This document shows, piece after piece, positions 33,598 to 44,160 of a DNA stretch of 64,000 nt. Numbering within the stretch: position 1 is the first letter of the stretch; the number at the start of each line of letters is the position of its first letter. Below the pieces are notes generated by a model that saw only the letters and a list, made by a program, of their open reading frames with translations, was not told the DNA's origin and did no database searches. Position numbers and translations under genes: made by a program. Source of the DNA: Protopterus annectens (Eukaryota; Chordata; Ceratodontiformes; Protopteridae); contig NC_056750.1 of the NCBI RefSeq assembly GCF_019279795.1, forward strand, positions 832,231,238 through 832,295,237, read 5' to 3'.

Positions 33598-34497
33598 GGC
33601 CAAGTCAGAAAGACTTTCCCTGCCCTGCTGACTCACCATGTGTGTGTTCCTCCCTAGCGCACCCGACATCAAGCTAAGCAGTCCAGAGCTCTCCCACAAA
33701 GAACGGACCAACGGGCACCATCTGCCTAACTCCAAAAAGAGTCAGAAAACTATCCAGGTTCCCAAATTAATAGTCAACACTCAAGAGCACACACTACATC
33801 AAGCTAAGTAGCCCAGTGCTGTCTCACAAAGAACAGGCCAAGGGGCACCATCTGCCTAACTCCAAAAAGCACCAGAAAACTACCCAGGCTCCCAAATTAA
33901 TAGTCACCCACTCAAGAGCACACTCTACATCGAGCTAAGCAGCGCAGCACTCTCCCACAAAGAACAGACCAATGGGCACTATCTGCCTAACACCAAAAAG
34001 AGTCAGACAACTACCCAGGCTCCCAAGTTAATAGTCACCCCACAAGGTTATTATCTATTTATGTTCTTATGAGCATAGCAACTGGGTTGGCAGTGTGTTT
34101 GTTACTAGCCCATAATTCACTACATTTGTTTAAAACTAAACCCCCTAAGCCTGTGAGCCCCAAACAACCTGCCCCCCCCCCTTGCTAGGCATACTACTGC
34201 AAACACTCTGGCCCCCTCCTTGGTCCTCATCCATCCTCCAGCACAGTCTCTCACTGACCCCCCCCACCTCCATTCTGACAAAAACTAACAGACCTTCCTC
34301 CCACTCAAACCTTCCTCTACAGGCGAGCTCCATCTACAGCAGTCACTACAAGCACCTCAACTGCTCTCACAACACCTCAGACAGCCTCTGGCCCAACACA
34401 CTGATTGTATTTCTGAGACCATTTATCTGCACTGCCAGTACATGTCATACCTGCGACCACCTGGAAACTTTTCTAACCTCCCTCCATTCAACGTGAC
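33598..34497 (+). repeat. LINE family A 5' leader, contiguous (intron-less) copy
   Basis: It begins 'gccaagtcagaaagactttc', runs through 'gtgtgtgttcctccct' straight into 'agcgcacccgacatcaag', then three tandem units, then about 450 bp matching 36070-36510. The element at 35959-40998 carries the same leader, so this is the 5' end of family A. A 5' end without the body is unusual for a LINE, which normally loses its 5' side. Confidence 0.75.
33657..34045 (+). repeat. About 128-bp tandem repeat, 3 units, in the LINE leader
   Basis: Units start near 33657, 33785 and 33915 with 'gcac...acatcaagctaag' and each includes 'caccatctgcctaactccaa' and 'aactacccaggctcccaaat' (or close variants). The second leader (35959-36085) has a single unit. 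Repeated 5' UTR units are common in LINE promoters. Confidence 0.85.
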
Positions 34498-34531
34498 CTA
34501 CATGAGGTTTCAAAAGCCCTAGTAAAAGGGA

Positions 34532-34588
34532 GCCAAGTCATAAACACTTTCCCTACCCTGCCAATTCACCACGTGTGTGTTCCTGCCT
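34532..34588 (+). other. LINE family A leader, first segment (exon-like)
   Basis: 'gccaagtcataaacactttc' through 'gtgtgtgttcctgcct' aligns with 33598-33654 almost base for base and then stops abruptly at a GTAAGT. Confidence 0.65.
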
Positions 34589-35583
34589 GTAAGTTCAGAA
34601 ATCGCCATATTATCTGCTTATTTTTAATTGTTTGCTGAATTTAAACATATTGCACAGACTGTACTCATAGTTATTTCATTGCTTGTATTATCCAATATGA
34701 TTGACTGATGTAATTAATGTTAGCGACAGTGCTCTGGTTAAAATCACATGCTACTAATGTTGAACTAAGGCCTACTATAGCTTAACGATCACCTTATGCA
34801 ACAGATGCTGGCCGTTTTTATGTCAGTTATTGTAACTACTGCTTACGATTGATTTAATGAATGCCAGCGATACTGCACCAGTGTAACGCATGCCACAGCT
34901 GTTGAACTAAAGCTTCTTACAGCTAAATGATCACCTTACTCAACAGATGCCAGTCATGTTCTTAATACAGTTCATGTAGCTACTTCCCAGACTGATGTAA
35001 CAAATATATTGTAGTAACTGCAGTTCACCATTGAAAGTTTTGCTTCATTGTTTGGAGAAATTAGTTCAAAGTCTCTCAGGTGCTAGAAGGCTTAGTAGAA
35101 TAAGTAGAACTGGTTTGGCAGAGTTTCCTGTGTCACATTGCAATGACTGCTGTAAAACTACCATTTAGCTGATAGGCAGAAGTGTAATGTAGATGATCTG
35201 ATTTAACGTTATCAGTTCAGCAGCTAGGAAAGGGTGTTATACAGTAGACCAGTTTATTAAAAGTGAAGTCCCTGCAGCTTAAGAATGCCTTTTTGTTACT
35301 TATGACCAACTGCCTTCCAGATCACACAACGTAACCTAGCCAGCTAATGAATCACACCCTTCTGTGACCTCATTCAGTATTTCCCATCCCAATATCCATT
35401 AATATGGCCTCTATTTGACAGGGTTTTCCATATTATATAAAGCCATAATTAGGCTGTTAGTACATACTACCCTGTCAGAGACTTAGGCTGGTAAAGCGGA
35501 AATCTAACACAGTGCATCTAAAACAAAGGCAGTCATAAACTGTGGCAATAACCATGATTTGTCTCCTATTTTATATATTATAT

Positions 35584-35651
<68 letters not shown>

Positions 35652-35958
35652 TCAGTCCAGCTGTATTATACTGCACTCCTCAACCATGCCAACTGGCGGT
35701 TATACATAGTATTGTTAAAAAAAGTAACTGAACATAAAACATAAAGCATTAAAGAAAACAAATAACCCTGTAATGTTTTAAATACCTATAGTCTATAACC
35801 ACCCTGAGGACTGATAGATCATTGACTTCGGGCTGCAAATAACCCTATCTTAGTTCCCTAGCTATAAAAAACATTACAGATAGTCTCTAAAAAGCCTCAC
35901 ACTGCCTAACTTACTTTTACTTACTTTTTCTTTTTTCTGTTGTTGTTTTCTCCATTAG
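34589..35958 (+). other. Intron-like segment (GTAAGT ... CCATTAG), 1370 bp
   Basis: The left border is gtaagt, a strong splice donor. The right border is 'tgttgttttctccattag', a pyrimidine-rich tract and AG acceptor, with a branch-point-like 'gcctaac' about 50-60 bp upstream. Removing it joins 34588 to 35959 and gives the same sequence as the contiguous leader at 33654-33655. It holds a (TA)n tract at 35588-35641 and no ORF. An alternative is a transposon insertion, but no inverted ends or target duplication are visible. Confidence 0.6.
35588..35651. repeat. (TA)n then T run
   Basis: Pure TA dinucleotides followed by about 10 T, inside the intron-like segment. Confidence 0.95.
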
Positions 35959-36630
35959 AGCTCACCCTACATCAAGCTAAGCAACCCAGTGCTCACCCAC
36001 AAAGACTGGACCAACGGCACCATCTACCTAACTCCAAAAAGAGTCAGAAAACTACCCAGGCTCCCAAATTAATAGGAATCACTCAAGGTTATTATCTATT
36101 TATGTTTCTGTGAGCACAGCAACTGGGTTGGCAGTGGAAAGTGTTTGTTACTAGTCCATAATTCACTACATTTGTTTAAGACTTAAGCCCCTAAGCCTGT
36201 GAGCCCCAAACAACCTGCCCCCCCCCCGCTAGGCATATTACTGCAAACAGTCTGGGCCCCCCTTTGGTTCTCATTCATCCTCCAACACAGTCTCTCCCTG
36301 ACTCCCCCACCTCCACTCTGACAAAAGCTAACAGACCTTCCTCCCACTCAAACCTTCCTATACAGGCAAGCTCCATCTACAGTAGTCACTACAAGCACTT
36401 TGATTGCTCTCACAACACCTCACACAGCCTCTGGCCCAACACACTGATTGTTTTTTCTGAGTCCATTTATCTGCACTGCTGGTGCATTCCCACTCCTTTC
36501 GCCCCTCACTAACGCTTGGGGCTCACTCCGCTCCCCTACCCTTGCCCCAATTCCCACCCACCCCCACTACTCAGACATTTATTCTCCTCTGAATATCAGC
36601 TGAACTCTCAACCTCACCCAGTAGTCACTA

Positions 36631-36666
<36 letters not shown>
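36631..36666. repeat. (CA)n microsatellite
   Basis: Pure CA run within the first region of the LINE family A copy. Confidence 0.9.
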
Positions 36667-36671
<5 letters not shown>

Positions 36672-37146
36672 ACTTTTCCTCACTCTGACATACATTCCAG
36701 CCCACATTCAAAAAACACAATACACAAACTCCTTCCTCCATTCCACACCCACTCCTTCACCCACCTCTCACAACTCTAACAGTGCACACAATATCGAACT
36801 ACCCAATCTCTTCACACAGGCACACCCCACCAAGCTAAAAACCCACTCCACTGCTAATATGTATATATGACAATACATACCTCACTCCCACTCATACATT
36901 ACACCATTGCAACTACTGTCCTTACTCATATGCCTCTCTACAATAACCATTATCACCTCATACCTCCACTCACCCATCACATAACATTAGTCAAAATCCC
37001 CCACCCTACCCCTTCCACTTCAATCCCCTGCAAACCAGCAATCACAGCCCCATTCAGTTGCAGCCAAAACATCTTCCAAATCACCTTCCCAATCCAGTAT
37101 ACTCCACATTCCAAAAAACTACCATGCCTCAAGATTCCACAACCAA

Positions 37147-37833
37147 ATGATGTTATATCTTAGAACTATTACCATCACAACAGTCCACCTACTATTAGGA
37201 GGAGATATTCACCCCAATCTCAGCCCAACAACAATTACAAACAACAGACTGAACTCCCAAATACCACTTAAGCCCAAACCCACCAACCTTCTAATACTCA
37301 ATTTAAACATTCACAGTATTATGAACAAAATAGAAGAGTTTCACTCAGCCATCACCCTATACAACCCCGACATAATACTCATAACTGAAACATGGCTAAA
37401 AAACACATATCAAGGATAGCACCATAACCCCTCCCAGATATAACATTTTAAGAGCAGACAGACTCCACAAAAAGGTGGCGGTATAGCCCTAGTTTATAAA
37501 ATCAACTTAAAACTTCAGCTACTCCAACAAGAACCACCTAACTCCAAAAACATAGAAACTCTATGTGCCAAGCTCCTCTTAAACCAGCACAAACACCTAA
37601 ATATACTCAGGATCTGTATGCCCCCAGGTGACAACCGAATCACATTGGAATCAATACTCCACTGGGCCTCCCACACCCTCCCCCAAGAAACCATAGTCCT
37701 AGGTGATGTTAATATCGACTGGAATGCTATCCACTCCCCAACACCCACAATCACAGAAACCTATATACCTTCACCTAACTCATTCAATCACCCACACGCA
37801 TTGATAAGTCCTCAAAAAGGGAATCCATACTAG
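37147..37833 (+). pseudogene. LINE family A endonuclease with 2A-like leader
   Basis: 37147-37419 starts MMLYLRTITITTVHLLLGGD and continues with IHPNLSP, the counterpart of the 2A-like GDIYPNTGP block in the copy at 11415. Then follow LILNLNIHSIMNKIEEF and ILITETWLKN, endonuclease motifs. A frameshift near 37420 and more breaks follow; 37618-37833 has TIVLGDVNIDWN, the later endonuclease block. Known role: nicks target DNA to prime reverse transcription. Confidence 0.8.
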
Positions 37834-37889
37834 ACCGGATCCTCTCTAATCAGCGCAACACTGCCCTTCATTGTAGAACACTGCCTAAC

Positions 37890-39257
37890 TTGAGTGACCA
37901 CAATCCCTCTTTCATCCTCAGGCATAAACTGAAATCAGATAACTCCCCCTCCCTACTACAAACCCATGCCAGTAAAAACTTCCCCACAGACCATTTCCCA
38001 ACAGCCTTAGAATCCTGCAGCTGGTCTCCCATAAAAACTCTCCCACTTGACAATGCAGTAGAATATTTCAGTTCCACATTTCTAGACATCCTAAATCCGC
38101 TAGCCTCAATCAAAACAATTAGAATAGGCAGCAGCCCTGCCCCATGGCTACAAAGTACCATGAAGGCTTTACTAAAAGAAAGGAATAAGGCTTGGATAGC
38201 CTGGTGCCAACACAAAACACTCACAACTAGGCAAGCATACCTCAAACTTAGAAACAAAGTTAAGAAACAGGTTAAGACTGACAAGCAGAATCACTATACT
38301 TCTCTACAAAGGAGGCATAGTAACAACCCTCACAAATTCTGGGCTTCTGTGAACAGCATCCTCAAAACCAGTAAAACAACAACTCCCCCACCTAATATAG
38401 ACAGTTCAAACACACACATAGCCTCTAGCTTCAGTGACAACTTTACTTCTTCTATACTCAAACTACTAAACAATACAAACCCTAATAAACTCTGCCAACC
38501 TCCTAAACACCAGACTAGCCCTACCCACTTCTCACTTAAACTGGTACCAACATATCCCATCCAAAAGCACTTAGCAAAATTTAAACCAACCACCCTTGCT
38601 GCCGACAATCTTCCTGCAGAATACCTCCAACTAGTATCTAGAGCCATAGCCTACCCCATCACACTACTAATAAATAGATCTATCACTGAAGAAACCATCC
38701 TAAACTTGTGGAAAACCTCTTTAATTACCCCCCTCCACAAAGGCGGATTATCCACTGATCTCTCCAACTACCGACCCATCGCCATCCTCTCACCACCCTC
38801 CAAAATCCTAGAAAGATGCAATCAACAACTCCTCACCCACCAGAAATACCTCACTAAAAGAATCACAGGCCTAAAGCAGATGCCCTATACTGACCATCTA
38901 AAAAAACTCCAGCTATACTCTGTGGCATATCATCTACTCAGAGGCGATCTCTGGTTAACATACAAGGCTATGTCAAACCCCGAGCTGTTGGACATGCTCC
39001 ACTTAAAGAAATCCCAATCCCTCAGAGCCAAATGCTCCAGGGATCTAAACCTTGTCATCACAATGAACAAAACATGCTGGAGGGATAGGTTCCTGACCAA
39101 GATACTCCCCATACTCTGGAATAGACTGCCCATACATGTCAAGCAGAGCGCTTCCTTGGCCCTCCTCAAAAGGAACCTTGATGACTGGATGGGAGATAGG
39201 AAATTCACCCCGGGGATCATGTCAGTCACCCTGCTAGACAGGGGTCCAGGGAAGTAA
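37890..39257 (+). pseudogene. Chimeric LINE ORF: family A RT fused in frame to family B C-terminus
   Basis: A single 455-codon frame. Residues 1 to about 316 are family A: SDHNPSF (endonuclease end), WLQSTMKALLKERNKAWIAW (linker), LAADNLPAEYLQL, LITPLHKGGLSTDLSNYRP (RT fingers). From about residue 317 it becomes family B: KYLTKRITGLKQMPYTDHLK, LLRGDLWLTYKAM, LKRNLDDWMGDRKF. The switch is at 38841, where a 5'-truncated family B copy inserted. The catalytic palm (FADD) of neither family is present, so RT activity is not expected. The long open frame arises from the nested insertion. Confidence 0.88.
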
Positions 39258-39355
39258 ATAATGTGGGAAGAAATATCCAGGGAATTGTTATGGCTAGGTT
39301 TGTATAGGCCCTTGGGCCGATAGCCTAGTACCAACCTATGAACCTATGAACCTAT
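38841..39355 (+). mobile_element. Nested LINE family B 3' fragment
   Basis: 515 bp matching the C-terminus and 3' end of the CR1-like copies (compare 30380-30888), ending 'cctatgaacctatgaaccta'. Family A coding sequence resumes right after it (NSLLSNSQHGFCPSHSTI from 39356). A clear target duplication is missing, and a few residues of family A seem deleted at the site. Confidence 0.88.
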
Positions 39356-40620
39356 AACAGCCTTCTATCCAACTCACAACATGGCTTCTGCCCATCCCAT
39401 AGCACCATCACAGCCCTAATCAACATCACCGATATCATAAACACATATAGGAACCAAGGTAATCTTATCTCTGCCACCTTTCTAGACTTACCCAAAGCTT
39501 TCAATACAGTTTCCCACAATAAACTCCTAACCTGCCTCTCAGATCTCAACCTTAACAGCCCCATCCTACGATGGTTTAAAAGCTATCTAGACAACCGCTT
39601 TCAATCAATCAAATGGCTTGACTCCGTACTCCCCTCCCACTCTCAGTTGGTGTCCCCAAAGGATCCATCCTCGGCTTCCTCCTGTTCAACCGCTTTACAA
39701 ATCAACTCCATTCTACTACTACACGTGCCAAACTAGTCCAATATGATGATACTACTCTGATCTCCTTTGCACCCAGCATGCAACTTCTCCAACCAAAAAC
39801 CAACAATCCTTCACTGAAATAGAATATTGGCTAAACAATTCCCAGTTAATATTAAACCCAAAGAAAACACAACATATGCTGTTCCACCCTACAAAAACCC
39901 AAGACACTACCATCTCCATATCGTCACTTAACAAGACTCTTATCAATCCAATCCCAGAAGCTAAGCTATTGGGATTCAGCAGTGACCAGCAACTAAAGTA
40001 CAGCAAACAAATATCCCTCACTGTCTCCAAAGGACACAAAAAACTAGGTACCAGCTATCGATGTAAATGATAGCTAACTTCTAAAGCTAAAATCGCCGTA
40101 ACCAGAACTCATCTGCTAGATACTATACTATATGCATATCTGGTACTGACAAATTTAAATAAAACCACCTTAATAACTCTCAACCTGCCATAACAAAATC
40201 CCCATATTCGGTGCCAATGCCAGACCATGCTCCCACTACTGCCAATCCCTAAATAAACTGCACTAGTTAGAATTCCCAAATTTACTACAATACCACCAAC
40301 TCAGTCTAGCACATCACATCCTATACTATCCTAAAAAACTCCTGCCCTGTTCAGCATCATAACCTTCTACAATACTAATAGGCAGTTTTAATCTTGGTAC
40401 AAAGCTCTAATAGAAAATTTCCATTGTAAAAATAGCTCTGGTGAATCTCTCTTTACTAACGAAGTTGGAAAAATCTGGCCTTTACTAACGAAGTTGGAAA
40501 AATCTGGAATACTCTGCCTCCTGACCTCATGCTACAAAAATGTGAAACCACATTCAAAACACAATTAGAAGCCTACCTATATACCAACCATTTATGTGCC
40601 TGCAAATGACCTCCCTGAGC
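39356..40620 (+). pseudogene. LINE family A RT, second half
   Basis: After the nested piece: SQHGFCPSHSTITALINITD, FLDLPKAFNTVSHNKLL (D to P change beside the KAF motif), a broken palm near 39650-39760 (YDDTTLISF-like), LFHPTKTQDTTISISSLNKT at 39876-40070, and the C-terminal EVGKIWNTLPPDLMLQKC with FKTQLEAYLYTNHLCACK ending about 40610. Multiple frame changes. A 29-bp tandem duplication ('ctttactaacgaagttggaa' plus 'aaatctggc') lies at about 40453-40511, just before the C-terminal motif. Confidence 0.8.
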
Positions 40621-40728
40621 TCCCATCCAACTGAAAGAGGGCACCCCCCCTTGCTTTACTCAAACACATGGTACTGTATTATACCCATATTCTTTGTATA
40701 TACTGTAATATAGTTTGCATGCCTATAA

Positions 40729-41599
40729 CATACTAAAATTTTTATTTGTCTATAAAGACATGATGTAGCTCTATATTATTAGCATGCTAACCTTTCCATA
40801 CTTAGTATTTGTACTTATCTCTGTAATATCAGTATGTTAACCTCCTACAGCTGTAACTTGATGGACATTATATATATTACTCATATTATGTGATCATTTT
40901 AATGGAGCTTTTCTACTCAGGACACCACTGAAAATGGACACTAGCTATCCAGCAGGACCATCCTGGTAAACAAATGGTAAATAAATAAATAAATAAATAG
41001 TAAACACCTATGAACCTATGAAGCTATGAACCTATAAGTTTTATTTTTTTCATGAGACAGGGATTTGGGGGAAAAAGTAGTATTTTGGTCTGTTTTGGGG
41101 TGGAGCAGGAGTTGTGAGTTATGAAGCCAAGTTTCAGTGGCTGTTAAAGCTTCCTGAGTAATTTTTTGGAGATGTACCATGTTGTCAGATGTGCAAATGA
41201 GGGTGAACTTATCTGCATATTGCTTAGAGTAGCTTGTGGTGTGGATGGATAGAGGGTATTGGTGAAAATGTTAAAGATGAGGGGACCAAGGCTAGAGCCT
41301 TGTGGTACACCAGTGGTGAATGGGAGATAAGGAGAGAGCATGGAGTTACATTTTACTAACTAATACATATTGGATAGCTAGTTTTTGAACCACAGAAAGA
41401 TGGACTGAGAGAGACCTAGTGAGGATATTTTTAAGTAAAAGTTTACTGTGACAAATCATGTCAAAGGCTTTAGACAGGTCTAGAAATAAGTAAGAGACTA
41501 GTTTGCCATTATTTATAGCTTTATTGACAGTATCTATATAGGTTAGAAGGGCAGTGCTAGTACTATGGGAAAGATGGAAGCCATGTTGTGTATAGATAG
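40729..41599. repeat. Host flank duplication, left copy (871 bp)
   Basis: It starts 'catactaaaattt' in the 3' UTR of the LINE family A copy and ends 'ttgtgtatagatag' inside a minus-strand LINE; the same order of sequence is at 46432-47298. The PLE array lies between the two copies. Beyond the left copy the flank continues leftward as LINE family A; beyond the right copy it continues as the minus-strand LINE, as expected if one block was duplicated around the insertion. Confidence 0.8.
41040..41599 (-). pseudogene. LINE family A-type RT fragment (left duplicate)
   Basis: The minus-strand frame 41341-41144 has FTTGVPQGSSLGPLIFNIFT, the RT motif, then the palm end. It is cut at 41599 by the PLE. 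Preceded on the + strand by 'cctatgaacctatgaagct' (41008-41033), an isolated family B-like 8-bp tail. Confidence 0.75.
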
Positions 41600-41698
41600 A
41601 ACATGTACCATTAAAATCTAAGAATGGATCTATGAAAAATGTGCTATGTGCAATTATTGTACCTATATTGAAGAGGGCTGCACATTTAATATAAAAAA

Positions 41699-42055
41699 AT
41701 GCACATGCAATTCAGAGAAGGTTGTTTATTGCATATTTCACACAAAATGCTCTGGTCTTTATGTAGGGAAATGGAGAGAAAATTAAAGAATAGGCTCTAT
41801 GAACATATAAGAGACATAAAGAATAAAAAGGAGACAAATGCCCCAGCCAGACACAATATGGAATTCTCAGACCATATGTTTAAATATATGATACTGGAAG
41901 TAATTACGTCAGATGCAAGGGGAGGGCCTTGGGCTCTCATTTTAGAAAGGCAAGAAGCCCTTTGGCAGTTAAAGCTGAATGCTTTGCAATTGTCAGGTCT
42001 TAATGATTCATTTTCACTTGCATGTTTCCTAAAATTAAAAGCATTAGAGAAATGA
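41699..42055 (+). pseudogene. GIY-YIG endonuclease fragment in the pseudo-LTR
   Basis: The 118-codon frame starts MHMQFREGCLLHISHKMLWS (out-of-frame part) and then reads EMERKLKNRLYEHIRDIKNK to the C-terminal KLKALEK, the same end as the full-length PLE. The GIY part is shifted out of frame. Confidence 0.8.
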
Positions 42056-42223
42056 TTTTAAATGATTTTATATAATCAGTGTATTTTAACTGCTTATATG
42101 TTTATGTTTAATATGTTTATACTCTTTTTATAGACCCTTTCATGAGGTGACTATTAATTAAATATGTAAAAAAAAGGGGAAAGGGTGGGCATGTTTTTAT
42201 GACCTTGTGACCATTTATACTAT

Positions 42224-42427
42224 GTAAACTCAAAAATCAAAAACAAACTAAAAAACAACAAATGCAAGGGTTCACTCCAAAACCACAATTGTATACAGAT
42301 AAAGTAAGCACTTTCGAACACTGCCAATGCTTGAAGAAGTTCACGCATTGACAGTGTTCGAAAGCACTTACTTTATCTGTATGAAATTGTGGTTTTGGAG
42401 TGAACCCTTGTCTTTGTTGTTTTTTTT
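42224..42427. mobile_element. 204-bp hairpin insertion with 14-bp target duplication
   Basis: Flanked by perfect 'accatttatactat' at 42210-42223 and 42428-42441; the undisturbed right pseudo-LTR has this sequence once (about 46250). The insert holds two 77-nt inverted arms (42254-42330 and 42345-42421) around a 14-nt loop 'ttgaagaagttcac', with an A-rich left edge and T-rich right edge. The arms contain 'gttcgaaagcacttac', like the hammerhead-linked block of PLEs. No ORF. Confidence 0.8.
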
Positions 42428-42649
42428 ACCATTTATACTATTTAAATTTGATTCATAGAGGAAATTGTTTTATTTTGATGATGTTACTGGTTGTGCAGGG
42501 ATGAAAGCTTTGTGGATCAGTTTTCTAATAAATACTCTTCGTGGATAACCTACTGTGTTTTTTTATTTTTCACAGTGATTTCTCAGCTCCATTTTGTGCC
42601 TGCTTCTGCTTTTACTGTGTTTTTTTGGTGCTCTCTGTTAGCTAGTTTG

Positions 42650-42835
42650 ATGGCTTCCGGCACTGAGGAGGGAGAATCACTGCTGATTTTTAGCCAAACT
42701 TTGGTCAAGCTGAATAGCACACTTGGTACTCCAACTAAACAACTAGATGCTTTAGAATGTAAGCATTTAGATTTGAACACTCACTTTGCTTCCTGTTTGA
42801 ACAGGAAGTACACGCCCCAGGTCTCAAGCAAGTAA
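42650..42835 (+). pseudogene. PLE N-terminal coding start
   Basis: ATG at 42650: MASGTEEGESLLIFSQTLVK, then LNSTLGTPTKQLDALECKHL, ending at a stop at 42835. Chosen as the likely start because it precedes the other PLE frames and lies just after the pseudo-LTR. No known domain. Confidence 0.5.
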
Positions 42836-42991
42836 TGGAGCGCAACGGCTTATATTTGAGCATGATATCAGTTTGGATTCTAGTCCAACAATTATACCTG
42901 AACAAATAGTGGCTTATGGCAGTAGCAACTGAAATAGTAACAGTGATCGTGATGTGGATGTATTAGCAGCTCTACATCAAGGAGCGAAGCC

Positions 42992-44160
42992 GTGAATATG
43001 AATGAATGGCTTTGGATACACCCTATCCTGTCTGACTGTAATGAAACAAGACTTGTAAGTGATAATTATGTTAATAATTTACAAAAATTAGATTCTTTGT
43101 TATTGAAAATCAAGAAATTACAAATGGACAACATGTACTTTAAGGAATGTGTACGTTTAAAAATTGTACCAAAATCACTCCAGATGTGGCGTTTCCCTAC
43201 AGGTTTGGTCTGTAGCTCGCCATTTCATAAAGAACTTTTGTGTATGTTTGATTGCTATGGCTTCGAATATATGGAAATGGTGATCAAGCATAATCAGGCT
43301 GACATTGTTATGTTAAGCAAAGAGGCAGAGGACCTGGATAGAACTATTACTAGGGACACACTACACGTAGAGAACTTATATGAATACAATTGCATTTTTA
43401 AGAGTATTGAATATCAGTTGAAGGTTATAAAAACTCAGAAGTTGAAAAAAAATGATAGAGACAGGGTTGATTATGGAAATAACTCTGCTTATCCCCCACT
43501 CCCCATGTCCCAAGAATGGAGGATTAGGAATAATCCTGTATTAGTTGAAAATAATCACCATTTTTTTTTTAGAGCAACAAGACGAATTCCCTATATTAAC
43601 GCAGTTAGAACATCTGAAATCCAGGAATAACCAGGGTCAAACTCTACAGGAAGCCCCCGATTGAACTGGGGAGGGAGAGGCAACTACAATCATCAAAGGG
43701 AGAACATGAGAAGGAATTACAGGGGGAAGACTCAAGCCTGGAAATAACATCCAGGCCCTTCCCCATGATTCTTGAAAATGTTACTAAAGATTTCAAAGTG
43801 TTCAACTATTCTGATGTTATGGTGAATCAGCACTTGTGTGATATTTTTTCAAGAGGTCTTTCATTTGTAACTGAACAAACATTAAATGTAAGCAAAACAA
43901 TTGTAGACCTGAAACCTTAAGTCAGGAAGTTGAACTTAAATATGATTTTCCATAATGTTGAATATACACAAAAACCCCTATATGTGTCCAGTAAATATAA
44001 TCCACCTTTACATTCATCTCTGCAGTTATTTGAGAGCCTCTGTGAGATTGACCTCCATAGTTTAGGTAATTATCATCCCAAACATTCACCCCATAATTTA
44101 TCTAGAGATGAAGTTGAACTATTAAAATCAGTACAAAATAATGAGACAGAGTTTTGAAAC
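42992..44160 (+). pseudogene. PLE N-terminal region
   Basis: 42992-43630 (212 codons) holds VRLKIVPKSLQMWRFPTGL, a 'rip..lr..k.Pt' block typical of PLE N-termini, followed by a helical stretch (IVMLSKEAEDLDRTITRD). After a frameshift at the T run near 43560, 43750-44160 carries FKVFNYSDVMVNQHLCDIFS and RGLSFV, then YNPPLHSSLQLFESLCEIDL and LSRDEVELLKSVQNNETEF. These correspond to the conserved 'nLS...l..GLsF' and 'p......l......l....L..dE...l..L' blocks before the RT. One in-frame stop at 43918 and a break at 44155. Confidence 0.75.

Larger units (their letters stand above)
35959..40998 (+). mobile_element. LINE family A, long copy with full 5' leader and 3' tail
   Basis: Leader 35959-36510; C/A-rich first region 36510-37140 with a (CA)n at 36631-36666; endonuclease 37147-37833; RT 37890-38840, interrupted by a nested family B piece at 38841-39355 and resuming 39356-40070; C-terminus near 40470-40610; 3' UTR and (TAAA)n tail to 40998. 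This gives the overall order of a complete element, about 4.5 kb without the nested piece. Confidence 0.85.
41600..42640 (+). mobile_element. Penelope-like element, 5' pseudo-LTR (partial upstream copy)
   Basis: It repeats the 3' part of the full PLE: 41600-42060 matches 45612-46095 (endonuclease end, RLYEHIRDIKNKKETNAPAR), and the non-coding part to about 42615 matches 46096-46431. It has lost about 24 bp near 41696 and is interrupted by a 204-bp insertion (42224-42427). PLEs are known to insert as partial tandem copies that give such pseudo-LTRs. Confidence 0.85.
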
